Notes under the pieces: model-generated | The model's input: only the letters and a program-made list of their open reading frames with translations | What the model was told of the DNA's origin: nothing | Databases searched by the model: none | NCBI GenBank assembly: GCA_037576215.1 | Contig: JBANDB010000006.1 | Coordinates: forward strand, 1,922,001 to 1,986,000 | Reading direction: 5' to 3' | Length of the DNA: 64,000 bases | Source: Armillaria gallica | Lineage: Eukaryota; Basidiomycota; Agaricomycetes; Agaricales; Physalacriaceae | Made by a program: the position numbers and the translations under genes | Part shown: piece after piece, positions 23,934 through 36,039 of the stretch | How positions within the stretch are numbered: the stretch's first letter is position 1 | Layout of the letters: every line of letters begins with the position of its first letter

Positions 23934-25434
23934 CTAGATAAGGTCACTGAGGAGTACGTCAGTACTACTGCTACAGGAGAAAAATGAAAATGACGAACGC
24001 GACGTTAAGCGGCATCTCATCGATCTGAGTGGAATAAAACTCTGTTGGCACGCGGATGTCAGCATGAAGAAAGCCGCAACACTTCTTACTCACTTTCAAT
24101 ATCCCTCAGCATAGCCACATCATTGCTAGTGACAAAGTTGATAGCAACGCCCTTTCTTCCAAAGCGACCGCCGCGACCGATGCGGTGGATATAATTCTCT
24201 CGGTTGGTAGGCAGGTCATAATTGATCACCAAGGAGACCTGTTGTACGTCGATCCCGCGAGCAAGTAGATCCGTCGTGATGAGTACACGGGAGGCTCCCG
24301 TACGGAACTCCTTCATGAGATTCTTCCGCTCTTGTTGATCCATGTCACCGTGCTATAGTTTCTTTCCAGTCAAAAAACCTTTCAGACAATTGAATGGCGC
24401 TTACCATAGCCGACACCGTGAATTCGCGGCTCTGCATCTGCTCCGTCAGGATATCGACCTTCCTCCTGGTGTTGCAGAAGATGACAGCCTGGGTGATATT
24501 GACAGTGTCATAGATGTCGCAGAGGGTATCGAGCTTCCAGCCCTCCTTCTCCACAGCGATGTAAAACTGTTTGATACCTTCCAAGGTCAGCTCGTCCTTT
24601 TTGACGAGGATTCTAATAGGATCGCGCATGAACTTGGACGTAACATCCAACACCTCCGCAGGCATGGTAGCAGAGAACAAGGCTACCTGGATGTCGTTAG
24701 GCAAGAGTTGGAACGTATCATAGATCTGTGTAGTAAATCCCTGCGAAAGCATCTCGTCTGCTTCGTCAATGCAGAGGACCTTTACCGCGCTGGTTTTGAG
24801 CATCCCACGCCGGATGATGTCGAGAACACGACCAGGAGTGCCGACGACAATCTGAACGCCATCACGGAGCTTGGACATATCATCGCGGATGCTAGTACCA
24901 CCCACACACGCCAGACTGGTTATATCTGTGTAGTCTCCAAGTGCGACGACGACTGTGTGGATCTGTGTGGCGAGCTCGCGGGTGGGGGCAAGGATAATCG
25001 CTTGCGTCTCTTGGAGGCCGACATCGACTTTCTGCAAAAGCGACACAGCAAAAGCAGCAGTCTTTCCTGTGCCAGACTGGGCCTGGGCTATGACATCCTT
25101 GCCATTCGCTACCGGGGTGATGGCGCGTTGCTGGATCGCAGAGGGTCTTTCGAATCTTGGGGGAACGTTAGGAAGCAGATACCGCAAGACATGATTCGAA
25201 CGAACCCGTATGCATAGATACCACGGAGTAATTCCGGCTTTAGTTGCATGTCATCGAAACTATAACGCGAAATCATCAGAGAAAAGAAAGGCCACAGAGA
25301 TATAAGAGGCACCTGTCGACAGCTTGGTCGAAGTTTGATTGAATCTCTTCTACGGCGGCATGTTGTTCTTCACTGGGTGACGGTCAATATGTTTCACCAT
25401 GGAAAGCTGCAAGAGGAAAGACTCACCTTTTCAT
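23934..25434 (-). CDS. TIF1: eIF4A, DEAD-box translation initiation helicase
   Basis: ATP-dependent RNA helicase of the cap-binding complex eIF4F. All core motifs are visible: the Q motif [12 protein letters not shown] (built across an intron), AQSGTGKT (I), APTRELA (Ia), VGTPGRV (Ib), DEAD (II), FSATMP (III), [11 protein letters not shown] (IV), [18 protein letters not shown] (V) and [13 protein letters not shown] (VI). The family-typical end NVADLI is recovered only by splicing a 13 nt last coding exon (23934-23946) after a GTTCGT donor. The start is recovered from an 8 nt first coding exon (25427-25434) giving [14 protein letters not shown]. Length then matches eIF4A. The intron at 24344-24403 separates SAM from [10 protein letters not shown]. 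Confidence 0.95.
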
Positions 25435-25892
25435 ACAATTGTATCAGAGGAAGGGGAGTTTGAAAGATAAACTGCCTTCTGAATGGTTGAAGTTACTGTT
25501 AAGTAGTGTTGGGGGTTGATAATTGAATTGGTTACCGTGGTGCATCTTTCTAGGTCCGTTAAATAGTAAAATTAGCAAATCGCATCGGTCCCGCCGGTGT
25601 CTCAGGAGTCAGGACTAGACTCAGTTTGAGTCAGGCCTCGGATCCTACTCTAGGCTCCCCCTTCAGCTGAGTGGTAAGGTGCCGCCTTTTCAAAGTGCTG
25701 ACATGCAAGCCTAGGCTGCACAACACTTTTCCAACGGACGCTGTTGGGGGTCGGTATTGAAGGCGGGTGTCGGGCTTTGTCCGGCATGATGACGTGACTT
25801 TTTCCGGCGCCCTTTCCGCCTTTTCCGGTCTTCCACCCGTTTTCAAAGCTGTCCCGTCCTTGTTATGTGTTCATGACCTTCTTTTACACAGG
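25435..25892. promoter_or_regulatory. Divergent intergenic region, eIF4A and Myb-zinc-finger gene
   Basis: 458 bp, no gene. It should hold the strong eIF4A promoter (leftward) and the Myb gene promoter (rightward). A pyrimidine-rich stretch at 25800-25890 ends in ACACAG just before the Myb ATG, so a 5' leader intron is possible. Confidence 0.5.
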
Positions 25893-27983
25893 ATGCAAGA
25901 GAAAGGTACCAGTCGAGCATGGACACAGGAAGAGGACGACCTCCTCGTGCAAGTCATGAATCGCAATGGCGGCTTCGAAAACTGGAAGGAAGTTGCTACC
26001 CTCATCCCCGGCAGGACGAACAAGGCCTGTAGGAAGGTCTGTCTCCCCGCTGTCCTTTTCGTTGGACCCTACTGACACTTTACTTCCAGCGATGGCTCCA
26101 TTCTCTTTCTCCGGATCTTAGGAAATCAGCCTGGACGCCCAGGGAGGACGCGCTGTTGGTGGCTCTTCACAATAGGCACAAGAATAAATGGTCAACAATT
26201 GCTCGATTTATCCCTGGACGGACAGACGACGCATGCTCTAAGCGATTCAGAGAAGCATTGGACCCGAGACTAAAGAAGGACCCATGGACGCCAGCAGAGG
26301 ACACAAAACTCTTACAGCTTTACAATCAGTTAGGTCCCAAGTGGAAAGAAGTTGGCGAGGAGATGCTGCGTAGTGGTTTAGGGTGCCGTAACAGGTATAT
26401 TCCTTGTGGCATTGCCATGTCAAGCAATGTTGAATCGTTCTCTTTCCAGATTGAGACTTCTTGAACGAAGAGCTTCGACTCGTGCTCATCGGGAAGAGTC
26501 ACCATCAGACGATGCCCAAAGTGCTGACGTTGAAGAATCGAATGCAGACTCTGCTGTCTCTTCGACGCATAGTCCAAAGTCCTCTACCTCTATGCAAGAG
26601 CCTCACCGGGAACCTCCGTTGCCATTTCCTCCACTCGAAGCTCATGCGTTCACTATAGCCGAGGAACAAATGGCGTTCACGGACTCCATGATCTTTAATC
26701 CTCAGGCCACGCCTCTCGAGAACACAGCTTTACATTATAACTCGTCATCATTTCCCACCGCATCATCTACCGGCAGAGCGCAGCAGTTTGTTCCTTCCCA
26801 AGATGACACAACTCTTAGGGACATGGAATTACCTCAATCTCAGGATTATTCCACGTTGTTCTCACCCTACAATGATTTTTCGACCTTTGGAGACTTTTTC
26901 ATGAACACGCCATACCCGGATAGTGATGCTTCACCCAACTTGGGTGTCCTTGACCTACAGTCCCCACACTCATCGCGCTCTTCTCCCATACCCGAGGGGA
27001 ATAGAGCGACTTCTCAGCATGACCTGGAATCATTCTTCTACCTCCCGAGGTTTATGGATCCCATGATTAACTGTACAACCAGTCTACCTTTTGATGACAG
27101 CCTAGTGTCCTCGAGTTTAGTTGACCAAACCGCTTCTATCACAATCACTTCAATCATCGATACACCGGCGCCTAACCAGGTGACTACTGATTCACTCACG
27201 ACACCTCTCTCCCCATCTCGGCATTATCGTCATTCAGCGATGCGACCTAGACCCAGAAGGAGGACGCCGCCATCTAACGACACCCGAGTTTCTTCCGTGA
27301 GACCGGCCGCATCTGAGTAAGGATGTTTTTCGAATACGTTGGTTTCTCCTACTAAATTGTCTAACTCCAGTCCAAACATTCTTCCTTATGCTTGCGGCTA
27401 TCGTGGCTGTTGGCCCCGAGAACGCTTTGCGACGTCAAGAGAATTACTGTATCATAGCAAAACCCACGAGCATGAAGACGAGGAGTCTGATGACGGCACA
27501 GATCGGATTTTCAGATGCGCGTTAGAGGGATGTGGGAAATCTTGGAAGGCAAGGTCCAAAATATTTGTGCTGATATAGACTCACCTTCCACAGACTATAA
27601 ACGGTCTTCAATACCACCTTCAAGTGTGAGCCTCTGTCTGACAGGCCAATGTACTCTGATACTAGTTTCATACAGATCCCCAGCACATTTTACGAAAGCT
27701 TTGTCTTCCAAGCTGCAGGCTAGTGCGAGTACTACCACCAACGAATCGGAATCCTTTCCCTGTCCCAAGCCTGGATGTCATAAGGCTTACAAGCAACACG
27801 GCGGTTTGCGATATCACTTGAAGCATGTACGTATACAATTCGGCACCACTATCGTCCGAATGACTGTCATCTTGTTAGGGCCATCCAAAGCGAACACCTG
27901 AACAACTCACTGATGTCCCGCATACTGTGGGAAAGTCGAAACGACTACGTCAAAGACAAGAAAGGGGAGAAGGAACTTCGTGA
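25893..27983 (+). CDS. Three-repeat Myb protein with C-terminal C2H2 zinc fingers
   Basis: Probable nuclear DNA-binding regulator. Three tandem Myb/SANT repeats: RAWTQEEDDLLVQVMNRNG to IPGRTNKACRKRW, SAWTPREDALLVALHNRH to IPGRTDDACSKRF, and DPWTPAEDTKLLQLYNQLG to GLGCRNR. Then come about 290 Ser/Pro/Thr-rich residues of activation-domain type. At the end lie three cysteine/histidine units: YACGYRGCWPRERFATSREL with HSKTH, FRCALEGCGKSWKTINGLQY with HLQ, and FPCPKPGCHKAYKQHGGLRY with HLKH. The second finger is split by an intron that needs a GC donor (27549-27593). A later GTGAGC donor joins HLQ to VSPAHF. The stop at 27981-27983 follows KSKRLRQRQERGEGTS. The start at 25893 is the first ATG in frame. 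Confidence 0.88.
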
Positions 27984-28311
27984 TGATATGATAATATTCG
28001 TCGAGCCTGGAGCGAACATGAATTGAAGTAGATAACCTGAAAGTAGAATGGTTATGTTGTCCATAGTAATTTGTTACTTCTGCAGCTTACTGAAGCATTG
28101 GCTCTTGAGATTTGTGAATTTTTTTATGCTGGGCACCTTTCGAGTCATTGAGCATAACGTGTAACCGACGTTGCCCTGCATACACCAAGCAACAGATGTT
28201 ACTGTGAGCTTCTGTGGGCCTTTGATATTCGTACATTACTCGTAGCAATTCTCAATCGTCATTCGTATTGTATCCCAACTGCGTGAGAAAGGCCTTCCAG
28301 CTCTTCATGCC
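27984..28311. other. Convergent 3' region; includes a possible extra C-terminus of the next gene
   Basis: No separate gene. On the minus strand, the frame of the neighbouring dehydratase-like gene stays open beyond its TGA from 28311 down to a second TGA at 28252-28254 and encodes GMKSWKAFLTQLGYNTNDD. Confidence 0.5.
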
Positions 28312-29548
28312 TCATTGTGCATGTTCCCTCGGCACCTCCTTATCAGGTTCACTCATCGTTCGAGAAAAGACTTCCATCGATATCCATCCGCGATAACCAA
28401 TGTCCTCAAACAAGACTTTTGCGACTTTATCCACAGGAAGATAGCCACTCCTATCAGATTCACAGGGAAACAATCGAGCGATCATCTGTGGTTTCTGAGC
28501 TGGATCGTAGAACGGGTGGGTAGGAGTAAGTGGGAGGTAAATGAATTCAGCGTCCGAGAGTTGGACATAGAATAGTTTAGGCAGAAGAGCGGGTGCCGCG
28601 GCGACCATCTCTTTTAGGGACGCTGCGAGGGCTTCTTCTGCGTCGGTTTGCTTTCCGGTTGGAGAAGTAGGATCGCCGTAGATTCGTCCCAGGATCTGTG
28701 CACACACTTAGAACGACCTTCTTGGAAAGCCAAATCTATATAAGTACCTGGTAGGTGTCCAGAACTTAGAATCGGTTAGAATGATAGCACTTCCCTTCAC
28801 GAGAAAGACGTACCAGTGCCAACATTGGGGAAGTCAACTTCAGTAACGACGGCCCACACTTGTTGCCACCTACATCCTAAATTCAGCTATATAACTAGTG
28901 ATCAGGAGAATGACCTACAAATCAAGATGTGGGCCCCAGGCAAGAGCCTCGTACGCAAACCGAACGGGTGGATCTTCCTTCAATCCCAGCTCACCGATTT
29001 CTCGAATGTCCGCAACGAGTTTGTCAAAGTTACCAGTGGTTCCTTCCAGATTCATCTTCTCAAGGAAATCAGTTCCCAACCTTTCGCAGATAGCGAAATG
29101 CACTTACCTGAGAAGGTACTTGTATCAAATCTGTTCCGAGGATCTTAGCAACCTTGAACCACAGCTTTAACTTGGTTATGTTTTCTTGATGTTTAGTCTC
29201 GTCGAGTAGCCCATCGTAGTTCAAGAACGGCTGCAGAGCCATGACTACCAGTCCATTTTTGTCGCAGAGCTCTTTCGCGTATCTTGCAGCTTGTAGCATT
29301 GTTGCCTCATCCTTCTCCGTCGAGGTCGGATTTATTTTCTTTGCAGCATAAACGAGATCTTCCCAGAAGACTTCGAGGCCTTGATACCCTGCGTTCTTTG
29401 CTTCAGCCATCTTGACGTCAAGGTCATGGACCCATGCTCTGCCTAGGGGATAACCAATTGATTAACCAAAGTTTCATTGGTAGACAAGCCTTATACCAAG
29501 GGTCACGATTGGTACAGCGACCGGGAGGGAGGCTACTGGCATCGACAT
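28312..29548 (-). CDS. 3-dehydroshikimate dehydratase-like / xylose-isomerase-like TIM barrel protein
   Basis: Resembles fungal 3-dehydroshikimate dehydratases (QutC/Qa-4 type), which convert 3-dehydroshikimate to protocatechuate in quinate catabolism. It could equally be another sugar-phosphate isomerase/epimerase-like enzyme. Reading: MSMPVASLPVAVPIVTLG, spliced to RAWVHDLDVKMAEAKNAGYQ, LEVFWEDL, CDKNGLVVMALQPFLNYDGL, AKILGTDLIQVPSQ, FAYEALAWGPHLD, a VDFPNVGTGLDTYQ-type segment, LFYVQLSDAE and the FPCE and YRGWISMEVFSRT segments. Glu in YEALAW, Asp in QLSDAE and Glu in SMEVFS sit where metal ligands of this fold lie. The frame stops at TGA (28312-28314) after PREHAQ, but 19 further codons in the same frame read like a natural C-terminus. 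Confidence 0.8.
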
Positions 29549-29778
29549 TCTGATCCTGAACGCGCCAAAGGGTAGAAACAGAGACTGGTAGAAAGCTCAA
29601 TGAGACAGTTGCGATTCTAATTTGTATGATGTGGGGTAAACGACTCCGCGTACAGGTTGGAAGGCTATTCCCACGGGCAACTAAGGTTTTTCCGTTTGCA
29701 TAAACCGTGATCAGAATTCTCACAACTGTTTTCGATTACTTAGCTCTCCTAATAGTAATGTCCTGAACGTATGTTATA

Positions 29779-31013
29779 TCACTGACCCTGACCCTGACCC
29801 ATACCAAATTGTTCCGCACTAGAGTACGAATTGTGAGTATACAGGGAATAGTAAGAGGACAGAGAATCGACTCACAGCTGTCTAAGAGAGGGATTCGCCA
29901 TCACTTCCTCCATTGAAGGCATGTTCCCTGATTGCACTCGGCCCATCTAAACTTCATTCAGAAGGAAAGTCTGGAGAAGAGGATATATACAAACCATGTC
30001 TGCCAATGCAGGGTTTTGCATTAGGTTGGCCAACCCTCCATTAGCTGCCATTTGTTGGGCCATCGCCATCATCTGAGGGTTGTTCATCATACTGGCAAAG
30101 TCCGGCATTCCACCACCACCTCCGCCCATATTCCGGAGCATATCTGCCATACCGCCTAAGCCACCGGTGCCAGCATCCGTACTACGGGTGGAATCGGTGT
30201 TGTGAGTAAGTGGCGGTGGACCGTCGTCGTCATCGTCGTCAACGATGCGTGACTTTGAACTCTGCAAACCAGTTTTGAGGGACACATTGTTTGGCTCAAT
30301 CTTAAGGCCCCTCTCGAAAGCATCCGCGGCAGCCTTATAATCGAGAAGAGCGAATTGCGCGTGTCTATATTAATTAGTAGGATAGTAGTAGTGGATTGAA
30401 GGACACGCACCCTAGCCGATGATATGACTTGACATATTTAGGATCCACAGAGATCGCCTTTTCTGCATCACCGACGGCTGAAAGATGATCTCCTTTGCTG
30501 GAGTGAGCGGCGGCACGATTTGAATAGTAAATTGGGTTGACTGGATCCAAAGCGATAGCTTCAGTGTAGGAAGTGATGGCTTCATCATACTTCTTTGCGG
30601 TCATTTGCGAGTTACCAGCCTGCTTCAGCTTCTCTGCCTTGACCTTGTCGTCAGCCGTAGGTGGCTTGGGTTGCGAAGTGGAAGCACTGGCGGAAGCAGA
30701 TGTACCCTGTGAGGCGGCGCCAACTTTGTTCATGGTCTTGAGATAAACGTCAAAGATGTTCTGCAGCGTTGCAGGCTTAACGGTCAGGCATTCCACCTGT
30801 TGCTTGTTTGAAGGGTCGACTCCAAAGGCTTCCCCAATGCATTGGACTGTAGTGTCACCGCTATATCAGATATGCCCTTGGTTGACAAGAGAGAATGAAC
30901 CGACTCGCAATCTCCAAAGATTCCTTGTCGTCAGCCTTGACAGTGCCATCCGTGATAGACTGGTTCAAAAAGTCGATAACGGAGAGAACGAGACGTTGCT
31001 GCTTTTCTGCCAT
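29779..31013 (-). CDS. SGT2: Sgt2, small glutamine-rich TPR co-chaperone
   Basis: Cytosolic adaptor of the GET/TRC pathway that hands tail-anchored proteins from Hsp70 to Get4/5-Get3. The N-terminal dimerisation/Ubl-binding region is MAEKQQRLVLSVIDFLNQSI with an IGEAFGVDPSNKQQVE segment. Three TPRs follow (AEKLKQAGNSQMTAKKYDEA; NPIYYSNRAAAHSSKGDHLS; YVKSYHRLG plus the next exon). Then an Asp-rich linker and the Gly/Met/Gln client-binding region (LRNMGGGGGGMPDFASMM, NPQMMAMAQQMAANGG, MEEVMANPSLRQL) follow. The last intron (donor GTGAGT, acceptor CTCTAG) gives the end AEQFGMGQGQGQ. Head-to-head with PRP19, 143 bp apart. Confidence 0.93.
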
Positions 31014-31156
31014 CCGTGATGCTGGACGATGAACTGACGCAGGACCTTCCAGAACAAATCGTGGCAAACACCGGTTCATTTTCTTCTCATCACCGACGAC
31101 GAACACGAAGGCAGCAAGTGTCCGCTATACAACCTTCCTAGGACGCTCGTTTCGTG

Positions 31157-32779
31157 ATGTTTTTCTGTGCGATATCTGGAGAGGTTCCTCAGGATCCTGT
31201 GGTGTCTTCCAAGTCTGGCAAGGTATACGAGCGACGCCTCATCGTCAAGTATATTACAGAGAATGGCACCGACCCCATCACTGGTGACAAGTTGGAGGAG
31301 TCAGATCTAATTGCTATCAAGGCCTGTGCGTCGTTTTCTCGTTTTCCTCTGTCCTTGCTGTACTAAGACTGGACGCGTCAGCTCCAAGCAATGCTCCTCC
31401 GCGACCGCCCACTCAAACTTCCATCCCAGCCTTGCTGCATAGCCTGCAAAACGAATGGGACGCAGTCATGCTCGAGACCTGGGCACTGAAGCAACAGTAT
31501 ACCAATGTGCGACAGGAACTCAGCCATGCGCTTTACCGTGACGACGCTGCGACTCGCGTTGTTGCGCGTCTTATTCGAGAACGAGATGCGGCTAGAGAGT
31601 ACGTAGGCTCTGTCTTTCGTTCTATGCTTCAGCTAACTCTCTATTAGGGCTCTCGCTAACGTTCAAGCAAGCATGGGCATCTCAGCGCCGACTGACAGTG
31701 CAGCGGAGGACGTTGAGATGGCGGAGAGCGGTGCTGAAAACGGAATGCCCAAGGCTATCGTTGACCAAATCACCGAAACCTACCAAGCATTGTCGTCCAC
31801 GCGTAAAAAACGAAAGGCGCCTACAGGTTACGTCTCACCCGCCGACGTCAAAACATTCACCGCCAAGCACACCATTCCATCCCTTCATTCAGCCTCTCCC
31901 GCAGGTATCACTACTCTGGCCGTGTCTCGCTTGTCGCCTTCCCAGTTCCTGACTGGAGGGAATGATAAAATCGTTCAGCTTTATGACAGAAGCACCGACA
32001 AAGTGCTGGCTTCCTTGAAAGGTCACACTAAAAAGATCACCCACGTCGCGTTCCGAGAGCGTGAAGGTGACCCTACCATGCTACTCTCAGCTGGTGCCGA
32101 CAAGATAGCCAAAATCTGGGCGTACGATGCAGCATCACAGGAATACATCCCCAAGTCGACTCTTCGCACTCACAAAGGAGAGCTAACAGGCTTGTCCGTG
32201 CATCCCACGTCCACCCTCCTCGCTCTTTCCTCGACAGACAAAACGTTCTCTATCCATGATCTTACAAACTTTACCCAAGTCTATCGCTCCTTGAGCGCCG
32301 ACGAGGGATTCACGTCGCTGTCTATACACCCAGACGGAACTCTCATTGGCTTGGGTACGGCCACGTCGACCATTCAAATATATGACATCCGTGTGGGCGC
32401 CATTGCTGCAACACTGACTCCCAGCAATTCAGTCCCCTTCACCATTAACACCCTCTCATTCTCTGAGAATGGGTATCACCTTGCAGCTCCGAATGCCTCG
32501 TCATCGGTCGGGATTTGGGATTTGCGTAAACAGAAAGTTACGCAAAGCATTGCTTTGGAAGATGACTTCAAAATAAACAAGCTACAATATGATACCAGTG
32601 CGCAATTCCTGGGTGTTGCAGGAAGTGCTGGAGGTAGAGTTTATGCCCATAAATCATGGGAGGAATTGGTTCGACTTGAGGAAGGAGGGGAGATCTCAGA
32701 CTTCACCTTTGGCGAGATGGGTACTGAAATTTGGGGAGCGACGGGTCGGGAAGTCCGCGTTTGGGGTCTACCTGCTTAG
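31157..32779 (+). CDS. PRP19: Prp19, U-box E3 ligase of the spliceosomal NineTeen complex
   Basis: Nuclear ubiquitin ligase needed for spliceosome activation and also active in DNA repair. The N-terminal U-box reads [16 protein letters not shown] to [19 protein letters not shown]. The conserved linker and tetramerising coiled coil follow ([40 protein letters not shown]). After [10 protein letters not shown] comes a seven-bladed WD40 domain ([108 protein letters not shown]) ending VRVWGLPA. Introns are about 31325-31382 and 31599-31646. The ATG at 31157 gives the exact family start. Confidence 0.95.
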
Positions 32780-33234
32780 ACTGTCAATGTTGTCATTATT
32801 TACATGCTGTAATTTTCATGTCTCCAAAGATAGTTGTATGGTTTTGGCGGAGACGAGTGCCGCAATGATTATGGCGACTCGCGAGCAATGGAACCATACG
32901 TTGGCGAGATCACAATGCAGCGTCCCTGTGCGCCGACCAATATGTTCAACCCTTTAAAGATCACGCATACTTTCATCATGGCAACTCATCGTCATTTATA
33001 GCGTTTTGTGTACAAGGCCAGGTACAGATATACAAATACAGGCAACCTTCGGAGATGAAAGAATGTAAAGTGGAATAAATCAGGTAATGCAGATGAAAAG
33101 AATGGCCGTAACGAAGAAGGTAAGTAGGTATCGCGAAAGTCAAAAGTCAGGATATTGCGTCAATCGTATTATGCATGAGTTACGTTGATCTAAACCGAAA
33201 ATCCAAGAGAAAGGGGGAACTGAAGCCTGGTCCT
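32780..33234. other. Convergent 3' intergenic region, PRP19 and OPT
   Basis: 455 bp between two 3' ends. No gene seen. AT-rich, with candidate polyadenylation-type sequences; otherwise featureless. Confidence 0.5.
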
Positions 33235-36039
33235 TTATGACCAGGTCGACGGTCCAAATATTTCGCCAGGATTTAGTGTCTTGAGAGGCAGGCCCATGGC
33301 GTCGGCAGTGTTTTGCCAAACGGTGTTTCCCCACCAGTTTAGTGTAACACCGCCCTTGGGTAGTTGTAGGCAGAGGAAGATGAGAATGATGGCGAACGCT
33401 GTTCCAGCGTCGAGGGCCGCAGAGAGGATGTAGTTGTACCGCATCCACCACCGGAAGTGGAATCGGCGGATGTAGTAATTGAAGATGAACCCGACAAGGG
33501 CCCAAGATGCGTAGTTGATTCCCGAAGCTGGGGGAATGGCGAGAACGCCGGCGAGGAAGACGGGAACGTTGGCGAATCGCCATTGAGAGTGAGGATAACG
33601 GCGGGCAAGGATGTAGAATGGAATGGGGAGGATTGCACCGACGAGGAAGAACCATAGCAAGGGATTGTAACTGCAAGGAAAATCAGTTATTGAAAAACTC
33701 CACGAGAACATCTATCACTTACGTTGCGCCTCTGCCAAACATCCGGGCAGGGCCAATACCACCCCAAATCAACGAAGCAGTGGCGAAAATGTTTGTCGAA
33801 GGGCAGATGAAACCGTCCTTTTGGGTGGATAAACACATGTCTTCAACGTTCGCGAACATCCAAGCCTGTGTTCCAACGGCCACAAAACATGTAACGAAGA
33901 CGGCCACCATTTGGATGGTGAACATCGTCCGTGGGGGAATTTTCATGTAGTGGCCCAACTTCAGGTCACCCGCAAAAGTCGCAGCTTGAGTGGAACCCAT
34001 GATGCCCATGGCTTTGAAAATGACATTGGCGACGGGTTTACCAGGGAGCATGAATCCGCCAATGAGTTCGTACATGACGGAGAACGCGATCTGGGTGTTG
34101 GAAATGGCTTGGAGCATGGCCAACGGGAGAGCAGTGAGGGCAGACAGGCCAAATGCCAAGAATGCAGCCCAAACGGGTAGCTGGGTTGGGAAGATCTCAA
34201 TAGCGATGACGACGAGCAGGAAGGAGATGATGCCGACGAGGCCATACCACCAGCTCGGAACCTCACGGTAGGCCTGCATCAATCGAGAGTGGACATCACG
34301 CTCGTCCCTCAAGGACGTGCGGAAGCGACGAACAAGATCCCGACGGAACCACACTAGATAACACGTCAGCGATGTGCTCGTAATTGACAGGGAGGGTACA
34401 CTCACGGAAAGTATGAACAATGACTGCCGGGAAGATGGCGAAGCTGAGTCCATATGCGAGGGATAGCGTAGCGGGCACGAAGACCGGTGAGTACACCCTG
34501 TACTTCTCAACGTCAAACTGACCGTCCGTCACAACCTGGCTGACATCGTAACTCGCACCAGTGTTGTCGAAGGAATAGTACGATGAGATGGGCATGAAAG
34601 CGGAGTTGAAAGTGTTTGTGACTGACAACGTCGCTATGAGTATGATAGGTAACATGAGAAGAAAGCGGACTCACAGTAGATGATAGGAGCAATGATCCAG
34701 AACCAGAACACGAATGACACAATGACATTAGCCTCTGACCACCACTGGAGAGAAAGTGAGCAATTACAACACACGTAGGGGTCGAATAATACACACCGGA
34801 GTGACCAGAGGACTGCTAATATAGGAGATCATCGACCAGTCGAATGTCAAAAGACTCATTCCAAGGCCGGAAGAGCCAAAGAGTGCATTGACCGTAACAT
34901 TGGTAGGAGCGATCCAGCAAACCCAGTTGAACACGCTGAGAGCGGTGAACAGGTAGCCCGGCAAAAAGTAATAAACCATGCTGCCAAAGACGACGAGGAA
35001 GAAGAATTTTTCGCGCGTCATGTGTCCCCGCTCACGCTTGCCATAGCCTTTGTGAAGCGTGTTGAAAAGCGCCGAGTTGACAATGGCACCAGGCCAAATC
35101 ATGCTCGACGGCCAGACCACATACCGGCGCAGAATGCCGGCGAGCGAAAAGCCGAACACTTGAATACCAAGAACGAGGAGTATTTGGTATGCGAATGATA
35201 GCTGTTGACCGTAAAAGAGTCGCTGGGCGACAAGGATATCGGTCGCGTAACCACCAGGGTACGCAATGTTGGCCATAACCGTGATGCACACATGCTCCTT
35301 GATGTTGAAGGGTCCGGGGTTCAACGACCAAACAAATCCGAAGGTGTTATACCTCGTGGTAGGAAGTATCTTCTCCATGCCCTTGCCTATAGGGAGCGAG
35401 AGCAACTGAATGACGAGACCGGTAATGTAAAGTGAAGGGTCTAAAGAAGTATGGTTAGGATTGCATGAACCAGTCGAGAATAGTATGGCGTACACCGCAT
35501 GCCCAAGACTTGATTTAAACCAGGCAAAAAGAACGTGAAGAATAGACCGATGGTCCACCTAGATATGTTTGTGTTAACTGTAAGGTCGATACCAAGCTAA
35601 AGCGTCACGTACATTCTGAACGTATTCACTGGCATACTCGGATCGTCAACGCTAGACACTGCGGCTCGAACTTCCGGGTAAGGGGACTCGCTAGAGACAG
35701 GATATCAATGCCACAGGAGAACACTACATGAGAAGACACGTACTCGTCAAAATCTTCCACTGCGCTAGAATTCCGAGATTCTGCACGCGACGTCGAGTAT
35801 CGGTCGAAGTGGGAGTCGGTGTCGACATCTGAGGACGCGTAGGGAGGAAGCTTCTTGCTCTCAAGCTCCCAAGCTTTCACCGATGGGCGGAGGCCCTTGA
35901 TGTCCAGGTTGGGATCATTCAAGTGCTCAATGGCGAAGTCGACGTCCTCTGGTACATCGGGAACACCGCGAGCACGCAGATGGGGCAGCTGGTAAGCGAG
36001 TTGCTCGGTCGAGGTGGTATAGGGCTTGGCTTCTTCCAT
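33235..36039 (-). CDS. OPT-family oligopeptide transporter
   Basis: Proton-coupled plasma-membrane importer of small peptides. The cytosolic N-terminus (MEEAKPYTTSTEQL, acidic and Ser-rich, with SSDVDTDSHFDRYS) precedes a long polytopic domain with about 12-16 hydrophobic segments. OPT hallmarks are NPGPFNIKEHVCITVMAN, IAYPGGYATDILVAQRLFYG, FGSSGLGMSLLTFDWSMISY, TLSLAYGLSFAIF, HSRLMQAYREVPSWWY, YELIGGFMLPGKPVANVIFK, GHYMKIPPRTMFTIQMVA, DGFICPSTNIFATASLIWG and NYYIRRFHFRWWMRYNYILS. The protein ends NPGEIFGPSTWS. At least eight introns are present. The ATG at 36039 is the first of the open frame. Substrate choice (peptides, glutathione) cannot be told. Confidence 0.93.

Noticed and set aside
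23342..25217. Long plus-strand frames antisense to eIF4A and its neighbour
   Set aside because: They mirror strongly conserved minus-strand coding sequence (DEAD-box motifs), so they are shadows.
25650..25720. tRNA-like A-box (AGCTGAGTGGTAAGG)
   Set aside because: No matching B-box (GGTTCGA-type) follows and no cloverleaf arms could be paired.
29779..29800. Telomere-like CTGACC repeats
   Set aside because: They are in frame in SGT2 and encode its Gly-Gln tail (GQGQGQ).
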